This document shows positions 8,632-17,802 of a stretch of DNA of 64,000 nucleotides, piece by piece; within the stretch, counting starts at the first letter, position 1; each line of letters starts with the position of its first letter. The position numbers were made by a program, and so were the translations under genes. The stretch is from Cryobacterium sp. PAMC25264 (GTDB lineage: Bacteria; Actinomycetota; Actinomycetes; Actinomycetales; Microbacteriaceae), in assembly GCF_019443325.1 (NCBI RefSeq), contig NZ_CP080383.1:3906001-3970000 (forward strand), read 5' to 3'. A model generated the notes under the pieces. It did not search any database. It saw nothing but the letters and a program-made list of their open reading frames with translations, and was not told where the DNA came from.

Positions 8632-9648
8632 GTGACCCCGCCCCCCGCGAAGCGCCGCCCGACCATCGACGATGTGGCCGCGGCCGCCGGCGTGTCCCGC
8701 GGCACGGTGTCCCGGGTGCTCAACGGCGGTCACTGGGTGAGCCCGGATTCCCTCGCCTCGGTCAACGCCGCGATCAAGAAGACCGGCTACCGGGTCAACC
8801 CGCACGCCCGGAGCCTCGCCACGAGCCGCGCCAACTCCGTGGCGTTCCTCCTCACCGAAGCCCACGAGCGCCTGTTCGAAGACCCCAACTTCGCCGTCCT
8901 GATGCGGGGCGCCTCCAAGGCCCTGTCTGCCCACGATATTTCGCTGGTGCTGATCATGGCGGGCAACGAAGACGAACAGCGCCGCGCCACCGAGTTCATC
9001 ACGGCGGGCCATGTCGACGGGGTGCTGCTGGTCTCTTCGCACAGCAGTCGTCGCGGCCTGATCTCCGAGATCATTGCCGCCGGTGTTCCGGCGATCGCGT
9101 GTGGCGTGCCGTTGGGTTTCGAAAAGAAGATGGGTTACGTGGCCGCCGACGACTACGACGGTGCTGGCGAAATGGTGCGTTACCTCGCCGGCCTCGGACG
9201 CACGCGGATCGCCACGATCGCCGGCCCTGAAGATACCTCGGGCGGCATACGTCGGTACGACGCCTACGTCGATGAACTCGGCGACGCCTTCGACGCCTCG
9301 CTGGTGGCGCGCGGCGACTACAGTCGGGCCAGCGGGGCGCTGGCCATGACCGAGCTCTTGCTGCGCAACCCCGACCTGGACGCGGTCTTCGCCGCCAACG
9401 ACGTGATGGCCGCCGGCGCCATCGACGTGCTTCTCGCCCAGGGCCGGCGAGTGCCCGAGGACGTCGCCGTCGGCGGGTTCGACGATGCCCCGATCGCCAC
9501 CATGACCACGCCCGCCCTCACCACGATGCACCAGCCGTTCGAACGGATCAGCGAGGAGATGGTGCGTCTGCTGCTCCGCGTCATCGACGGAGAGCGACCG
9601 GCGGCCATCGTCCTGCCCACCGACCTGGTGGTGCGCGCGAGCGCGTAG
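8632..9648 (+). CDS. LacI family transcriptional regulator
   Basis: A 338-residue repressor. The N-terminal helix-turn-helix is DVAAAAGVSRGTVSRVLNGG (about residues 11-30), followed by a hinge and a periplasmic-binding-protein-like effector domain with a typical C-terminal GGFDDAPIA segment. It lies 19 bases downstream of the permease gene in the same operon. The likely effector is the sugar taken up or released by the GH42 enzyme. The palindrome at 5189 is its best operator candidate. GTG 8632 is the only close start in frame. Confidence 0.88.
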   Translation: MTPPPAKRRPTIDDVAAAAGVSRGTVSRVLNGGHWVSPDSLASVNAAIKKTGYRVNPHARSLATSRANSVAFLLTEAHERLFEDPNFAVLMRGASKALSAHDISLVLIMAGNEDEQRRATEFITAGHVDGVLLVSSHSSRRGLISEIIAAGVPAIACGVPLGFEKKMGYVAADDYDGAGEMVRYLAGLGRTRIATIAGPEDTSGGIRRYDAYVDELGDAFDASLVARGDYSRASGALAMTELLLRNPDLDAVFAANDVMAAGAIDVLLAQGRRVPEDVAVGGFDDAPIATMTTPALTTMHQPFERISEEMVRLLLRVIDGERPAAIVLPTDLVVRASA

Positions 9649-9675
9649 ACCGCCTCCGACGGGCCAGTTTGCAAT

Positions 9676-9721
9676 TGTGACTGTCACATTTGCCGTGCCA
9701 CCCCTCATGTGACTGTCACAT
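9676..9721. promoter_or_regulatory. two direct copies of a TGTGAC-T-GTCACA operator
   Basis: Perfect palindromes TGTGACTGTCACA (9676-9688) and ATGTGACTGTCACAT (9707-9721) have centres 32 bases apart, about three helical turns. A third related site (TGTGACCGTGCACA) lies at 9773-9786, after a CATAAT -10 candidate at 9750-9755. They precede the LacI-family gene at 9806 and recur before the arabinose genes, so autoregulation by that protein is likely. Confidence 0.7.
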
Positions 9722-9805
9722 CGTGGCTGCCGTGCGGGTCCGACCCGTGCATAATTGGGGTGCGTTCACATTTGTGACCGTGCACATTCGAACGAGGCCT
9801 GTCCC

Positions 9806-10825
9806 GTGTCAGCTGAATTGCCCAAGAGTCGCGCACCCAGCATCCGGGATGTCGCGCGCCTTGCCGGTGTCTCGCACCAAACGGTCTCGCGAGTGCTGAA
9901 CAACCATCCGAGCATCCGCGATTCCACCAAGGCCCGGGTGCAGCAGGTCATGGAGGATCTGCAATACCGACCCAACCGTGCCGCTCGGGCGCTCTCCCGT
10001 GGCACCTCGCGAACGATCGGTGTTCTGTCGGCGTCCAGCTCGCAGTACGGACCGGCCAGCAGTATCGCGGCCATCCAGGATGCTGCCAGGGACGCCGGGT
10101 ACTACGTGAACACGGCCAACCTCACCTCGGTCGATCCAGAGTCGATCGAGGCGGCCCTCGACCACCTGATGCTGCAGTCCGTGGAGGGGATCGTCGTGAT
10201 CGCCCCGCAGATGCGGGTCTTCGACGTGCTCGAGCAACTCTCGATCGCGGTGCCCTACGTCACCCTGCAGTCCACCGGGCGGCTGAACGACCACGGACTC
10301 TCCGTCGACCAGATCTACGGTGCCCGCTTGGCCACCCGGCACCTCATCGACCTCGGGCACCGCAACATCTACCACCTCGCCGGCCCGCAGGACTGGATCG
10401 AGGCGGAGGCGCGCATGCGCGGTTTCCTGGACGAGATGGGAGCAATGGACGTGCCGACAACGGCACCGATCCTGGGCGACTGGACGGCAGACTTCGGTTA
10501 CTACGCCGGCCGGGAACTCCTGCGGGTGCGCGATTTCACGGCCATCTTCTCCTCGAACGACCAGATGGCGCTCGGCCTCATGCACGCCATCCGCGACGCC
10601 GGGCTCGATATCCCGGGCGACGTCAGCGTGATCGGTTTTGATGATATTCCGGAAGCGGCACACTTCTGGCCGCCGCTCACCACCGTTCGCCAGGACTTCT
10701 CCGAGCTCGGCCGGCGCTGTATGGCCCTGCTGCTCGACGACATCACGGACGGGCCCGCAGAGCAGCGCAGCGCCATCATCCCGGAGCTCATCGTGCGCGC
10801 GTCCACAGGCCCGCCCGCTTTCTGA
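9806..10825 (+). CDS. LacI family regulator, probable L-arabinose repressor
   Basis: A 339-residue LacI-family protein with helix-turn-helix DVARLAGVSHQTVSRVLNNH (about residues 14-33), hinge, and sugar-binding domain ending in VIGFDDIPEA...LTTVRQDF. GTG 9806 is preferred over an upstream in-frame start because the N-terminus then begins just before the SIRDVARLAGVS core and GAGG lies upstream. TGTGAC/GTCACA palindromes flank it upstream and reappear in front of the araD-araA operon. It therefore probably represses both itself and arabinose use, although GalR/LacI members do not reveal their ligand by sequence. Confidence 0.85.
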   Translation: MSAELPKSRAPSIRDVARLAGVSHQTVSRVLNNHPSIRDSTKARVQQVMEDLQYRPNRAARALSRGTSRTIGVLSASSSQYGPASSIAAIQDAARDAGYYVNTANLTSVDPESIEAALDHLMLQSVEGIVVIAPQMRVFDVLEQLSIAVPYVTLQSTGRLNDHGLSVDQIYGARLATRHLIDLGHRNIYHLAGPQDWIEAEARMRGFLDEMGAMDVPTTAPILGDWTADFGYYAGRELLRVRDFTAIFSSNDQMALGLMHAIRDAGLDIPGDVSVIGFDDIPEAAHFWPPLTTVRQDFSELGRRCMALLLDDITDGPAEQRSAIIPELIVRASTGPPAF

Positions 10826-10902
10826 CCGGCCGGCGACTCAGCGGCCGCGACCCCGATTCGGGACCCCGGGACCGGGCGTTACGCAAAAGTGACCAACCGA
10901 AC

Positions 10903-10960
10903 TTGACAGATGATTCCCAGATGCGGCTAACATGAGGTCAGCAATGTGACCGTTCACATT
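10903..10960 (+). promoter_or_regulatory. predicted promoter and operator of the arabinose operon
   Basis: TTGACA at 10903-10908 is followed by TAACAT (10928-10933, spacing 19) as -10 candidate. Just downstream is AATGTGA-CCGT-TCACATT (10943-10960), a palindrome of the same type as the sites before the regulator at 9806. A repressor bound there would block initiation or early elongation. Confidence 0.6.
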
Positions 10961-11011
10961 TGGTGTCACATTCGCATCACCAGCACCACCTCAGACAAGG
11001 GAGTCGATTCT

Positions 11012-11140
11012 GTGAGCACGTCCACCGCTCAGCACGCCGCACCGGCAGCCGCTGCAGACGAGTCTTACGTCACCGGAATCGACCACGAACCTTCTTCGGA
11101 CCGGTCCATCGCCGTCGACATCGAGTCGGTGTTCGCATGA
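11012..11140 (+). pseudogene. 42-codon ORF, possible internally deleted ribulokinase (araB) remnant
   Basis: GTG 11012 behind AAGGGAG opens a 42-residue frame whose TGA overlaps the araD start as ATGA. Residues 18-24 (SYVTGID) resemble the N-terminal strand of FGGY carbohydrate kinases, which typically reads YVxGID before the catalytic loop. After that the sequence no longer resembles a kinase. Ribulokinase is the enzyme missing from this locus, and araB usually precedes araD. The simplest reading is an araB with its middle deleted, leaving start signals and the translational junction to araD. It could instead be an unrelated coupling peptide. Confidence 0.45.
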
Positions 11141-11847
11141 GCACTTTTGGACCGCAGATTGAGGTGGCGATTGCCCGGGTGCGGGCGGATATCGCTCGGT
11201 TGCACGGGGAGCTGACCGCGAATGGCTTGGTCGTGTGGACTGGCGGGAATGTGTCGGGTCGGGTGCCGGGTGCTGACCTGTTCGTGATCAAGCCCAGCGG
11301 GGTGGATTACGCGGATTTGGCGCCGGAGAACATGATCCTGTGTGATCTGGATGGCGTTGTCGTTCCGGAGACGCCGGGTTCGGACCGGTCGCCGTCCAGT
11401 GACACGGCCGCGCACGCGTACGTGTATCGGAACATGCCCGAGGTCGGTGGTGTGGTGCACACGCATTCGACCTATGCGACGGCGTGGGCGGCTCGGGGTG
11501 AGGAGATCCCGTGTGTGATCACGGCGATGGCTGATGAGTTCGGCGGTCCCATTCCGGTGGGTCGGTTCGCGATCATCGGTGACGACACCATTGGGCAGGG
11601 CATCGTCGAGGCCCTCGCCGGGCACCGCTCGCGTGCGGTGTTGATGCAGAACCATGGCCCGTTCACGATCGGCAAGGATGCCCGCGATGCGGTCAAGGCC
11701 GCTGTAATGGTCGAGGACGTCGCCCGTACGGTGCATCTGGCCCGTCAGGGCGGGGACCTCATCCCGATCCCGCAGGCCGCGATCGATTCTCTTTTCAACC
11801 GTTATCAGAACGTCTACGGACAAGCACCGCAAGGAGCACTCAAGTAA
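11137..11847 (+). CDS. araD: L-ribulose-5-phosphate 4-epimerase
   Basis: A 236-residue class II aldolase/epimerase. It converts L-ribulose 5-phosphate to D-xylulose 5-phosphate in L-arabinose breakdown. The substrate motif TGGNVSGR (about 35-42), KPSGVDY, and metal ligands in HTHSTYAT (near 108) and QNHGPFT (near 171) are all present. ATG 11137 overlaps the preceding short ORF by four bases, and the stop overlaps the next ATG by one base (TAATG). Codon choice here is less GC-biased than in neighbouring genes (many GGT, GTG, GAT codons), which may hint at separate origin. Confidence 0.92.
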   Translation: MSTFGPQIEVAIARVRADIARLHGELTANGLVVWTGGNVSGRVPGADLFVIKPSGVDYADLAPENMILCDLDGVVVPETPGSDRSPSSDTAAHAYVYRNMPEVGGVVHTHSTYATAWAARGEEIPCVITAMADEFGGPIPVGRFAIIGDDTIGQGIVEALAGHRSRAVLMQNHGPFTIGKDARDAVKAAVMVEDVARTVHLARQGGDLIPIPQAAIDSLFNRYQNVYGQAPQGALK

Positions 11848-13377
11848 TGTCACTCTCCACCCCCACCGCCTTGGCCACGACCCTGGATTCCTATGAGGTG
11901 TGGTTTCTCACGGGAGCCAGAACCTCTACGGCGAAGAAACCCTGCGGCAGGTCGCCGAGCAGTCGAAGGCGATCTCGGACGCGTTGAACGCGTCGAGCGC
12001 TGTGCCGGTCACGGTGGTGTGGAAGCCGGTGCTGAAGGACGCCGAGTCCATTCGCCGGGCCGCTCTGGACGCCAACAGTGATGACAACGTGATCGGGTTG
12101 ATCGCGTGGATGCACACGTTCTCGCCGGCGAAGATGTGGATCGGTGGTCTCGACGCGCTCCGCAAGCCCCTGCTGCACCTGCACACGCAGGCCAACGTGG
12201 AACTGCCCTGGAGCGAGATCGACTTCGACTTCATGAACCTGAACCAAGCCGCGCACGGCGACCGGGAATTCGGCTACATCCAAACCCGTCTCGGTGTGTC
12301 GCGGAAGACCGTCGTGGGCCACGTGTCGAACCCGGCCGTGACCGCGTCGATCGGCACCTGGACCCGCGCTGCGGCCGGGTGGGCGGCATCACGGAGCATG
12401 AAGCTGGCCCGGTTCGGCGACAACATGCGTTACGTCGCCGTCACCGAGGGCGACAAGACCGAAGCCGAACTGCGGTTCGGCGTGCAGGTGAACACCTGGT
12501 CGGTCAACGAACTCGCCGACGCCGTGCACGCCGCCTCGGATGCCGACATCGACGCTCTCGTGGCCGAGTACGAGACCCTCTACGACGTGGTCCCGGAGCT
12601 TCGGAAGGGCGGGGACCGGCACGAGTCGCTGCGTTACGGCGCCGCGATCGAACTGGGCTTGAAGTCGTTCCTGGAAGCGGGCGGGTTCAGCGCCTTCACC
12701 ACGAGCTTTGAAGACCTGGGTGCGCTCAAGCAGCTGCCCGGCCTGGCCGTGCAGCGCCTCATGGAGCAGGGCTACGGCTTCGGCGCCGAGGGCGACTGGA
12801 AGACCGCGATCCTCGTGCGCGTGGCCAGCGTCATGGGCGCGGGCCTGCCCGGCGGGGCGAGCCTGATGGAGGACTACACCTACGACCTCACCCCGGGAGC
12901 CGAGCTCATCCTCGGCGCCCACATGCTCGAGGTCAACCCCGCCCTGTCCACCACCAAGCCGACCCTGGAGATCCACCCGTTGGGCATCGGTGGCCGCGAA
13001 GACCCGGTGCGCCTGGTCTTCAACGCCGACCCCGGCCCCGCCGTGGTCGTCGCGATGAGCGACATGCGCGACAGGTTCCGCCTCGTCGCCAACGTCGTCG
13101 AGGTCGTCGAACCCACCGAAGCCCTACCCAAGCTCCCCGTGGGCCGCGCCGTCTGGTCGCCGAACCCGACTTCGCGACCTCCGCCGCAGCCTGGCTCACC
13201 GCCGGCGCCGCCCACCACACCGTCATGTCGACAGCCGTCGGCATCGAGGTGTTCCACGATTTCTCCGAGATAGCCCGCACCGAGCTCCTCGTGATCGATA
13301 AAACCACCACCCTGCGGGACTTCACCCGCGAGGTGCGCTGGAACCAGGCCTACTACCGCCTCGCGCAAGGCCTGTAA
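11847..13377 (+). pseudogene. araA: L-arabinose isomerase with two apparent frameshifts
   Basis: AraA isomerizes L-arabinose to L-ribulose. The start is ATG 11847 behind AAGGAG. The reading frame reads SYEVWFLTG and then shifts by one base near 11915, where the expected [10 protein letters not shown] continues in another frame. It holds to about 13153, where a second one-base loss (CCGAACCC instead of expected CCGGAACCC) moves the C-terminus into the third frame, ending at TAA 13375-13377. Joined, the three pieces give about 510 residues, the normal length, with recognizable isomerase sequence throughout. Both shifts are single-base losses in short runs. It is either a recent pseudogene or two assembly errors. 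Confidence 0.85.
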
Positions 13378-13420
13378 CACCACTGCATCACCAACACACA
13401 GCACCATCAGCTTTTTACGT

Positions 13421-13438
13421 ATTGACATCAATGTCGAT
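13421..13438. promoter_or_regulatory. operator/promoter candidate before the ChvE-type gene
   Basis: ATTGACATCAATGTCGAT is a near-perfect inverted repeat in the 85 bases between araA and the binding-protein gene. It contains TTGACA (13422-13427), and a second TTGACA follows at 13438-13443. It probably marks a regulated internal promoter for the transporter. Confidence 0.45.
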
Positions 13439-13462
13439 TGACAACACGAAAGGAAACACCCA

Positions 13463-14584
13463 GTGAAGTTCAAATCACTCCTCGGCGTCCTGGCGACTGG
13501 AGCCATGGTCGTATCCCTCGCAGCCTGTTCAGGCGGAGGCTCCGGCTCTGACGCGGGCGCCGGCGACGGCGGTCTCGTGGGCGTCGCGATGCCCACGAAG
13601 TCCTCTGAGCGCTGGATCAACGACGGCAACGCCGTCAAGGAACAGCTCGAAGCCAAGGGCTTCAAGGTCGACCTGCAGTACGCAGAAGACGACATCCCCA
13701 CCCAGGTCTCCCAGATCGAGAACATGATCACCAAGGGTGCAAAGGCCCTGATCGTGGCCTCCATCGACGGCACCACGCTCACCAGCGTGCTCCAGGACGC
13801 CGCAGACGCCGACATCCCCGTCATCGCCTACGACCGACTGATCCGCGACACCGACAACGTCAGCTACTACGCCTCCTTCGACAACTTCAAGGTCGGTCAG
13901 CAGCAGGCGTGGTCCATGCTCAACGGCCTCGGCCTCGTTGGGCTCGATGGAACGCCCACCGACGGTGCCCCCGCCGGACCGTTCAACGTTGAGCTCTTCG
14001 CCGGTAGCCCGGATGACAACAACGCCACGTTCTTCTACAACGGTGCGATGGACGTCCTCCAGCCGCTCATCGATGACAAGACCATCATCGTCAAGAGCGG
14101 CCAGACCGACTTCAACACGGCGGCGACGCTGCGTTGGGACGGCGAAGAGGCACAGAGCCGCATGGAGAACATCCTGACGTCGACGTACTCCGACGGCAGC
14201 AAGGTCAACGGCATCCTCTCCCCGTACGACGGCATCTCGCGAGGCATCATCTCTGCTCTCGAGGGTGCCGGCTACTCGACGGGTGCCGAATGGCCCGTCA
14301 TCTCCGGCCAGGACGCCGAGCTCGACTCGGTCAAGGCCATCGTCTCCGGTGAGCAGTACGCCACCATCTTCAAGGACACCCGCAAGCTGGCCGAGGTCGC
14401 CGTCTCGATGACCCTCGCCCTGCTGAACGGTGACACCCCGGAGATCAACAACACCACCGACTACGACAACGGCGTGAAGGTTGTGGACTCCTACCTCCTC
14501 GACTCCGCAATCGTGGTCAAGGACAACATCACGGAGCAGCTGGTTGACAGCGGCTACTGGACCCAGGCCGAGATCGACGGCTAA
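13463..14584 (+). CDS. chvE: multiple-sugar ABC transporter binding lipoprotein (ChvE type)
   Basis: A 373-residue lipoprotein: signal peptide with lipobox ending at C22 (VSLAAC), a Gly/Ser-rich linker, then a two-lobed periplasmic-binding-protein-1 domain of the ChvE/XylF group ([17 protein letters not shown] at the mature start). Members bind L-arabinose, D-xylose, galactose or glucose. Location immediately after araD-araA makes L-arabinose the likely ligand here. AAGGAAA precedes ATG 13463. A strong hairpin separates it from the ATPase gene, which would give more binding protein than channel. Confidence 0.9.
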   Translation: MKFKSLLGVLATGAMVVSLAACSGGGSGSDAGAGDGGLVGVAMPTKSSERWINDGNAVKEQLEAKGFKVDLQYAEDDIPTQVSQIENMITKGAKALIVASIDGTTLTSVLQDAADADIPVIAYDRLIRDTDNVSYYASFDNFKVGQQQAWSMLNGLGLVGLDGTPTDGAPAGPFNVELFAGSPDDNNATFFYNGAMDVLQPLIDDKTIIVKSGQTDFNTAATLRWDGEEAQSRMENILTSTYSDGSKVNGILSPYDGISRGIISALEGAGYSTGAEWPVISGQDAELDSVKAIVSGEQYATIFKDTRKLAEVAVSMTLALLNGDTPEINNTTDYDNGVKVVDSYLLDSAIVVKDNITEQLVDSGYWTQAEIDG

Positions 14585-14597
14585 GAGTCACGTGTTC

Positions 14598-14635
14598 TGA
14601 CCGGCCGGCGGGGCTCACGCCCCGCCGGCCGGTCA
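14598..14635 (+). terminator. GC-rich hairpin between binding-protein and ATPase genes
   Basis: Seventeen-base perfect arms (TGACCGGCCGGCGGGGC) enclose the loop TCAC. No T-run follows, so it is more likely a transcript-stabilizing or partial-attenuation hairpin than a full terminator. The same arrangement occurs at 23153. Confidence 0.75.
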
Positions 14636-14668
14636 CCACAAAGCATTAGACCTCAGAAAGGAACGCAC

Positions 14669-16198
14669 GTGACCACCAACATCCTCGAGATGCGCGGTAT
14701 TACCAAGACCTTCCCCGGCGTCAAGGCGCTACAGGACGTGACGCTCAATGTCGCTCGCGGCGAAGTTCACGCCATCTGTGGTGAGAACGGCGCGGGCAAG
14801 TCCACGCTTATGAAGGTGCTCAGCGGCGTCTACCCGCACGGCACCTACACCGGCGACATCGTCTTCGAAGACGAAGTCGTGGAATTCAAAGACATTCGGG
14901 ACAGCGAAGCCAAGGGCATCGTCATCATCCACCAGGAACTCGCCCTGAGTCCCTACCTCTCCATCGCGGAGAACATCTTCCTCAACAACGAACAGCGCGG
15001 CGCTCTCGGCCTGATCGACTGGAACAAGACCAACAGCGAGGCCGTCAAGTTGCTCGCCCGCGTGGGCCTGCGCGAGAACCCGACCACCAAGATCATGGAC
15101 ATCGGTGTTGGCAAGCAGCAGCTCGTGGAGATCGCCAAGGCCCTCTCCAAGCGCGTGAAGCTTCTCATCCTGGACGAGCCGACGGCCGCCCTCAATGACG
15201 AGGACTCCGACCACCTGCTCAACCTGATGCTGCACCTCAAGGGCCAGGGGATCACCTCGATCATCATCAGCCACAAGCTGAACGAGATCAAGAAGGTCTC
15301 CGACGCCGTCACGGTCATCCGCGATGGCAAGGCCATCGAGACGATCGCAAAGCAGGAGGTCACCGAAGACCGCATCATCAAGGACATGGTCGGCCGCGAC
15401 CTCGAACACCGCTACCCGGACCACACGCCCAACATCGGCGAGGAGATCCTGCGGGTCGAGGATTGGACCGCCCACCATCCCCAGGACCCCAACCGGGTCA
15501 TGGTCGACAACGTGAACTTGAACGTGCGCCGCGGCGAGATCGTCGGCATTGCCGGCCTCATGGGCGCCGGACGCACCGAGTTCGCGATGAGCCTGTTCGG
15601 TCGTACGTATGGCAGCCGCATCAGCGGCAAGGTCTTCAAGGCGGGCAAGGAGATCAAGACCCGCACGGTGACCGAGGCGATCGACAACGGTATCGCCTAC
15701 GCCACCGAGGACCGCAAGACCTACGGCCTCAACCTCATCGAGGACATCAAGCGCAACATCTCGATGGCATCCCTCGGCAAGCTCGTCAAGGGTGGGCTCG
15801 TCGACGACAACGAAGAATTCAAGATCGCCAACGAGTACCGCACGAGCATGAACATCAAGGCACCGACCGTGCTGGCCAAGACCGGGAAGCTCTCCGGTGG
15901 CAACCAGCAGAAGGTCGTGCTGTCGAAGTGGATCTACTCGAACCCCGATGTGCTGATCCTGGATGAGCCCACCCGCGGTATCGACGTCGGTGCCAAGTAC
16001 GAGATCTACGCGATCATCAACGCCCTCGCTGCCCAGGGCAAGGGCGTCATCGTGATCTCGTCCGAGTTGCCGGAACTGATCGGCATCTGCGACCGCATCT
16101 ACACCCTTTCCGAAGGACGCATCACGGGAGAATTCCCCATCGACGATGCCACCCCGGAAACCCTCATCAAGCACATGACCATGGAAAAGGCCCGTTAG
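14669..16198 (+). CDS. gguA: multiple-sugar ABC transporter ATP-binding protein
   Basis: A 509-residue tandem ATPase of the MglA/GguA type. The N-terminal half has Walker [10 protein letters not shown] (about 37-45) and [10 protein letters not shown]. The C-terminal half has a degenerate P-loop GLMGAGRTE, signature LSGGNQQK, and [11 protein letters not shown]. It powers uptake through the permease encoded 33 bases downstream. GTG 14669 lies behind AAAGGAA. An internal copy of the ChvE-type operon order (binding protein, ATPase, permease) supports the assignment. Confidence 0.92.
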   Translation: MTTNILEMRGITKTFPGVKALQDVTLNVARGEVHAICGENGAGKSTLMKVLSGVYPHGTYTGDIVFEDEVVEFKDIRDSEAKGIVIIHQELALSPYLSIAENIFLNNEQRGALGLIDWNKTNSEAVKLLARVGLRENPTTKIMDIGVGKQQLVEIAKALSKRVKLLILDEPTAALNDEDSDHLLNLMLHLKGQGITSIIISHKLNEIKKVSDAVTVIRDGKAIETIAKQEVTEDRIIKDMVGRDLEHRYPDHTPNIGEEILRVEDWTAHHPQDPNRVMVDNVNLNVRRGEIVGIAGLMGAGRTEFAMSLFGRTYGSRISGKVFKAGKEIKTRTVTEAIDNGIAYATEDRKTYGLNLIEDIKRNISMASLGKLVKGGLVDDNEEFKIANEYRTSMNIKAPTVLAKTGKLSGGNQQKVVLSKWIYSNPDVLILDEPTRGIDVGAKYEIYAIINALAAQGKGVIVISSELPELIGICDRIYTLSEGRITGEFPIDDATPETLIKHMTMEKAR

Positions 16199-16231
16199 CG
16201 TCGGCGCTATCGGAATAGGAGAAACGTCAAA

Positions 16232-17473
16232 ATGAGTGATCTCGACACCAAGCCGGCGAGCAACACGGCCGCAGGCGCACAAGTCAATCCCAGCAACTCC
16301 AAGGTGGGGGCCTGGCTCAGCCACGTCGTCACCGACCTCGGTAAGAACGGTATCTTCATCGCGCTGATCGTGGTGGTCGTGCTGTTCAGCTTCCTGACCG
16401 ACGGCATCCTGCTGCGGCCGCAGAACATCTCGAACCTGATCGTGCAGAACGGTTACATCCTCGTTCTCGCGGTGGGTATGGTGATGGTCATCATCGCCGG
16501 CCACATCGACCTGTCGGTCGGATCGGTCGCCGCCTTCGTCGGTGCCGTGTCCGGTGTGTTCGCGGTGAACTGGGGTCTGCCCTGGTGGCTGTCCGTCATC
16601 CTGTCGCTTTTGGTCGGCGCCCTCGTGGGTGTCTGGCAGGGCTTCTGGATCGCGTTCGTGGGCATCCCCGCCTTCATCGTGACCTTGGCCGGCATGTTGA
16701 TCTTCCGCGGGCTCGCGCTCGTGGTGCTCGGCAACGCCAACATCGGTTCCTTCCCGGCCGAGTACCGCGCGCTGGGTAACGGCTTCCTCACGGACATCTT
16801 CGGCGAGTTCGAGCTGGACCCGCTGACCTTGGGTGTGGCAGCACTGGCGGTCATCGCCCTGATCGTGCAGCAGGTGCGCACCCGTCGCGGCCGTGCCTCG
16901 TACGGCCAGGAGGTCGAGCCGCTCGCCTGGTTCATCGCCAAGCTCGTTCTGATCACCGCCGGTATCGGTCTGTTCGCCTACGCCCTCGCCTCCTACAAGG
17001 GCATCCCGGTCACCCTGATCGTGCTGGCCGTGCTGGTGCTGGTCTACGGCATCATCATGAACCGCAGCGTCTTCGGCCGTCATATCTACGCCATCGGTGG
17101 CAACCTGCACGCCGCTGAGCTTTCCGGTGTGAAGACCCGCAACGTGACGTTCTGGCTGTTCGTGAACATGGGCGTGCTCGCTGCCCTCGCAGGCCTGATC
17201 TTCACCGCCCGGCTCAACCTGGCCGGCCCGAAGGCCGGTGACGGCTTCGAGCTCGAGGCCATCTCCGCCGCCTTCATCGGTGGCGCGGCTGTTCAGGGTG
17301 GTGTCGGCACCATCGGTGGCGCCATCATCGGTGGTCTGATCATTGGTGTGCTGAACAACGGCATGTCGATCATGGGCATCGGCATCGAGTGGCAGCAGGC
17401 CGTCAAGGGCCTCGTGCTGCTCCTCGCCGTGGCCTTCGACGTCTACAACAAGCGTCGCGCCGGCGGCCGCTAA
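16232..17473 (+). CDS. gguB: multiple-sugar ABC transporter permease
   Basis: A 413-residue membrane protein of the branched-chain/monosaccharide permease family with about ten hydrophobic segments. The conserved HIDLSVGSVAAF motif is present near residue 90, and FIGGAAVQGGVGTIGGA near the C-terminus. The length (~400) and the central loop (VRTRRGRASYGQEVE) match GguB/XylH rather than the shorter RbsC. It forms the channel for the ChvE-GguA system. It is the last gene of the operon and is followed by a strong terminator. Confidence 0.92.
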   Translation: MSDLDTKPASNTAAGAQVNPSNSKVGAWLSHVVTDLGKNGIFIALIVVVVLFSFLTDGILLRPQNISNLIVQNGYILVLAVGMVMVIIAGHIDLSVGSVAAFVGAVSGVFAVNWGLPWWLSVILSLLVGALVGVWQGFWIAFVGIPAFIVTLAGMLIFRGLALVVLGNANIGSFPAEYRALGNGFLTDIFGEFELDPLTLGVAALAVIALIVQQVRTRRGRASYGQEVEPLAWFIAKLVLITAGIGLFAYALASYKGIPVTLIVLAVLVLVYGIIMNRSVFGRHIYAIGGNLHAAELSGVKTRNVTFWLFVNMGVLAALAGLIFTARLNLAGPKAGDGFELEAISAAFIGGAAVQGGVGTIGGAIIGGLIIGVLNNGMSIMGIGIEWQQAVKGLVLLLAVAFDVYNKRRAGGR

Positions 17474-17491
17474 CTGCCCCGCCCCATCCGG

Positions 17492-17532
17492 CCGCTGGCC
17501 CCGCATCCTCTCTACGGACGCGGGGCCAGCGG
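17492..17532 (+). terminator. rho-independent-like terminator of the arabinose/ChvE operon
   Basis: Arms CCGCTGGCCCCGC and its perfect complement enclose 15 bases and are followed by TTTCTCT. It lies 18 bases after the gguB stop. Confidence 0.8.
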
Positions 17533-17590
17533 TTTCTCTGCGCCCGTCCCGCCCCGCCCCGCCTGTGCGTACGCTCGCTCGCAGCAGATG

Positions 17591-17681
17591 AAAGTGCTCG
17601 CGGCAGGTGTTAATGCTCGCAGCACGTGTTAATGCGCCACTTTTCGCACGCTGCGAGCACTTTTGCACGCTGCGAGCACTT
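17591..17681. repeat. four-copy repeat cluster, two forward and two inverted
   Basis: The core TGCTCGC(A/G)GC occurs forward at about 17595 and 17614 and inverted at about 17651 and 17669. Each forward copy is followed by a GTGTTAATG tail, and the inverted copies by CACTTTT or CACTTCC. Outer arms AAAGTGCTCGC and GCGAGCACTTT could pair to a large stem. The rest of the 270-base gap (17533-17802) shows nothing recognizable. Function unknown; a mobile-element footprint or regulatory hairpin is possible. Confidence 0.55.
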
Positions 17682-17802
17682 CCACACGCCGGGAGGAGGG
17701 ACCGCGTGCCGGGTAGACCTCCACAGGGGCGGATGTGCACGGGTTGTGCACCGAGCGTGGGTGGGGCCCGCGCCGCGGCGGCGGGGGAGTGACGCTGGCA
17801 GC

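Noticed and set aside
14729..17740. 1003-codon open frame on the minus strand
   Set aside because: It is the antisense shadow of the intact gguA and gguB genes; its His/Asp/Gly/Val-rich low-complexity composition is typical of GC-rich shadows.
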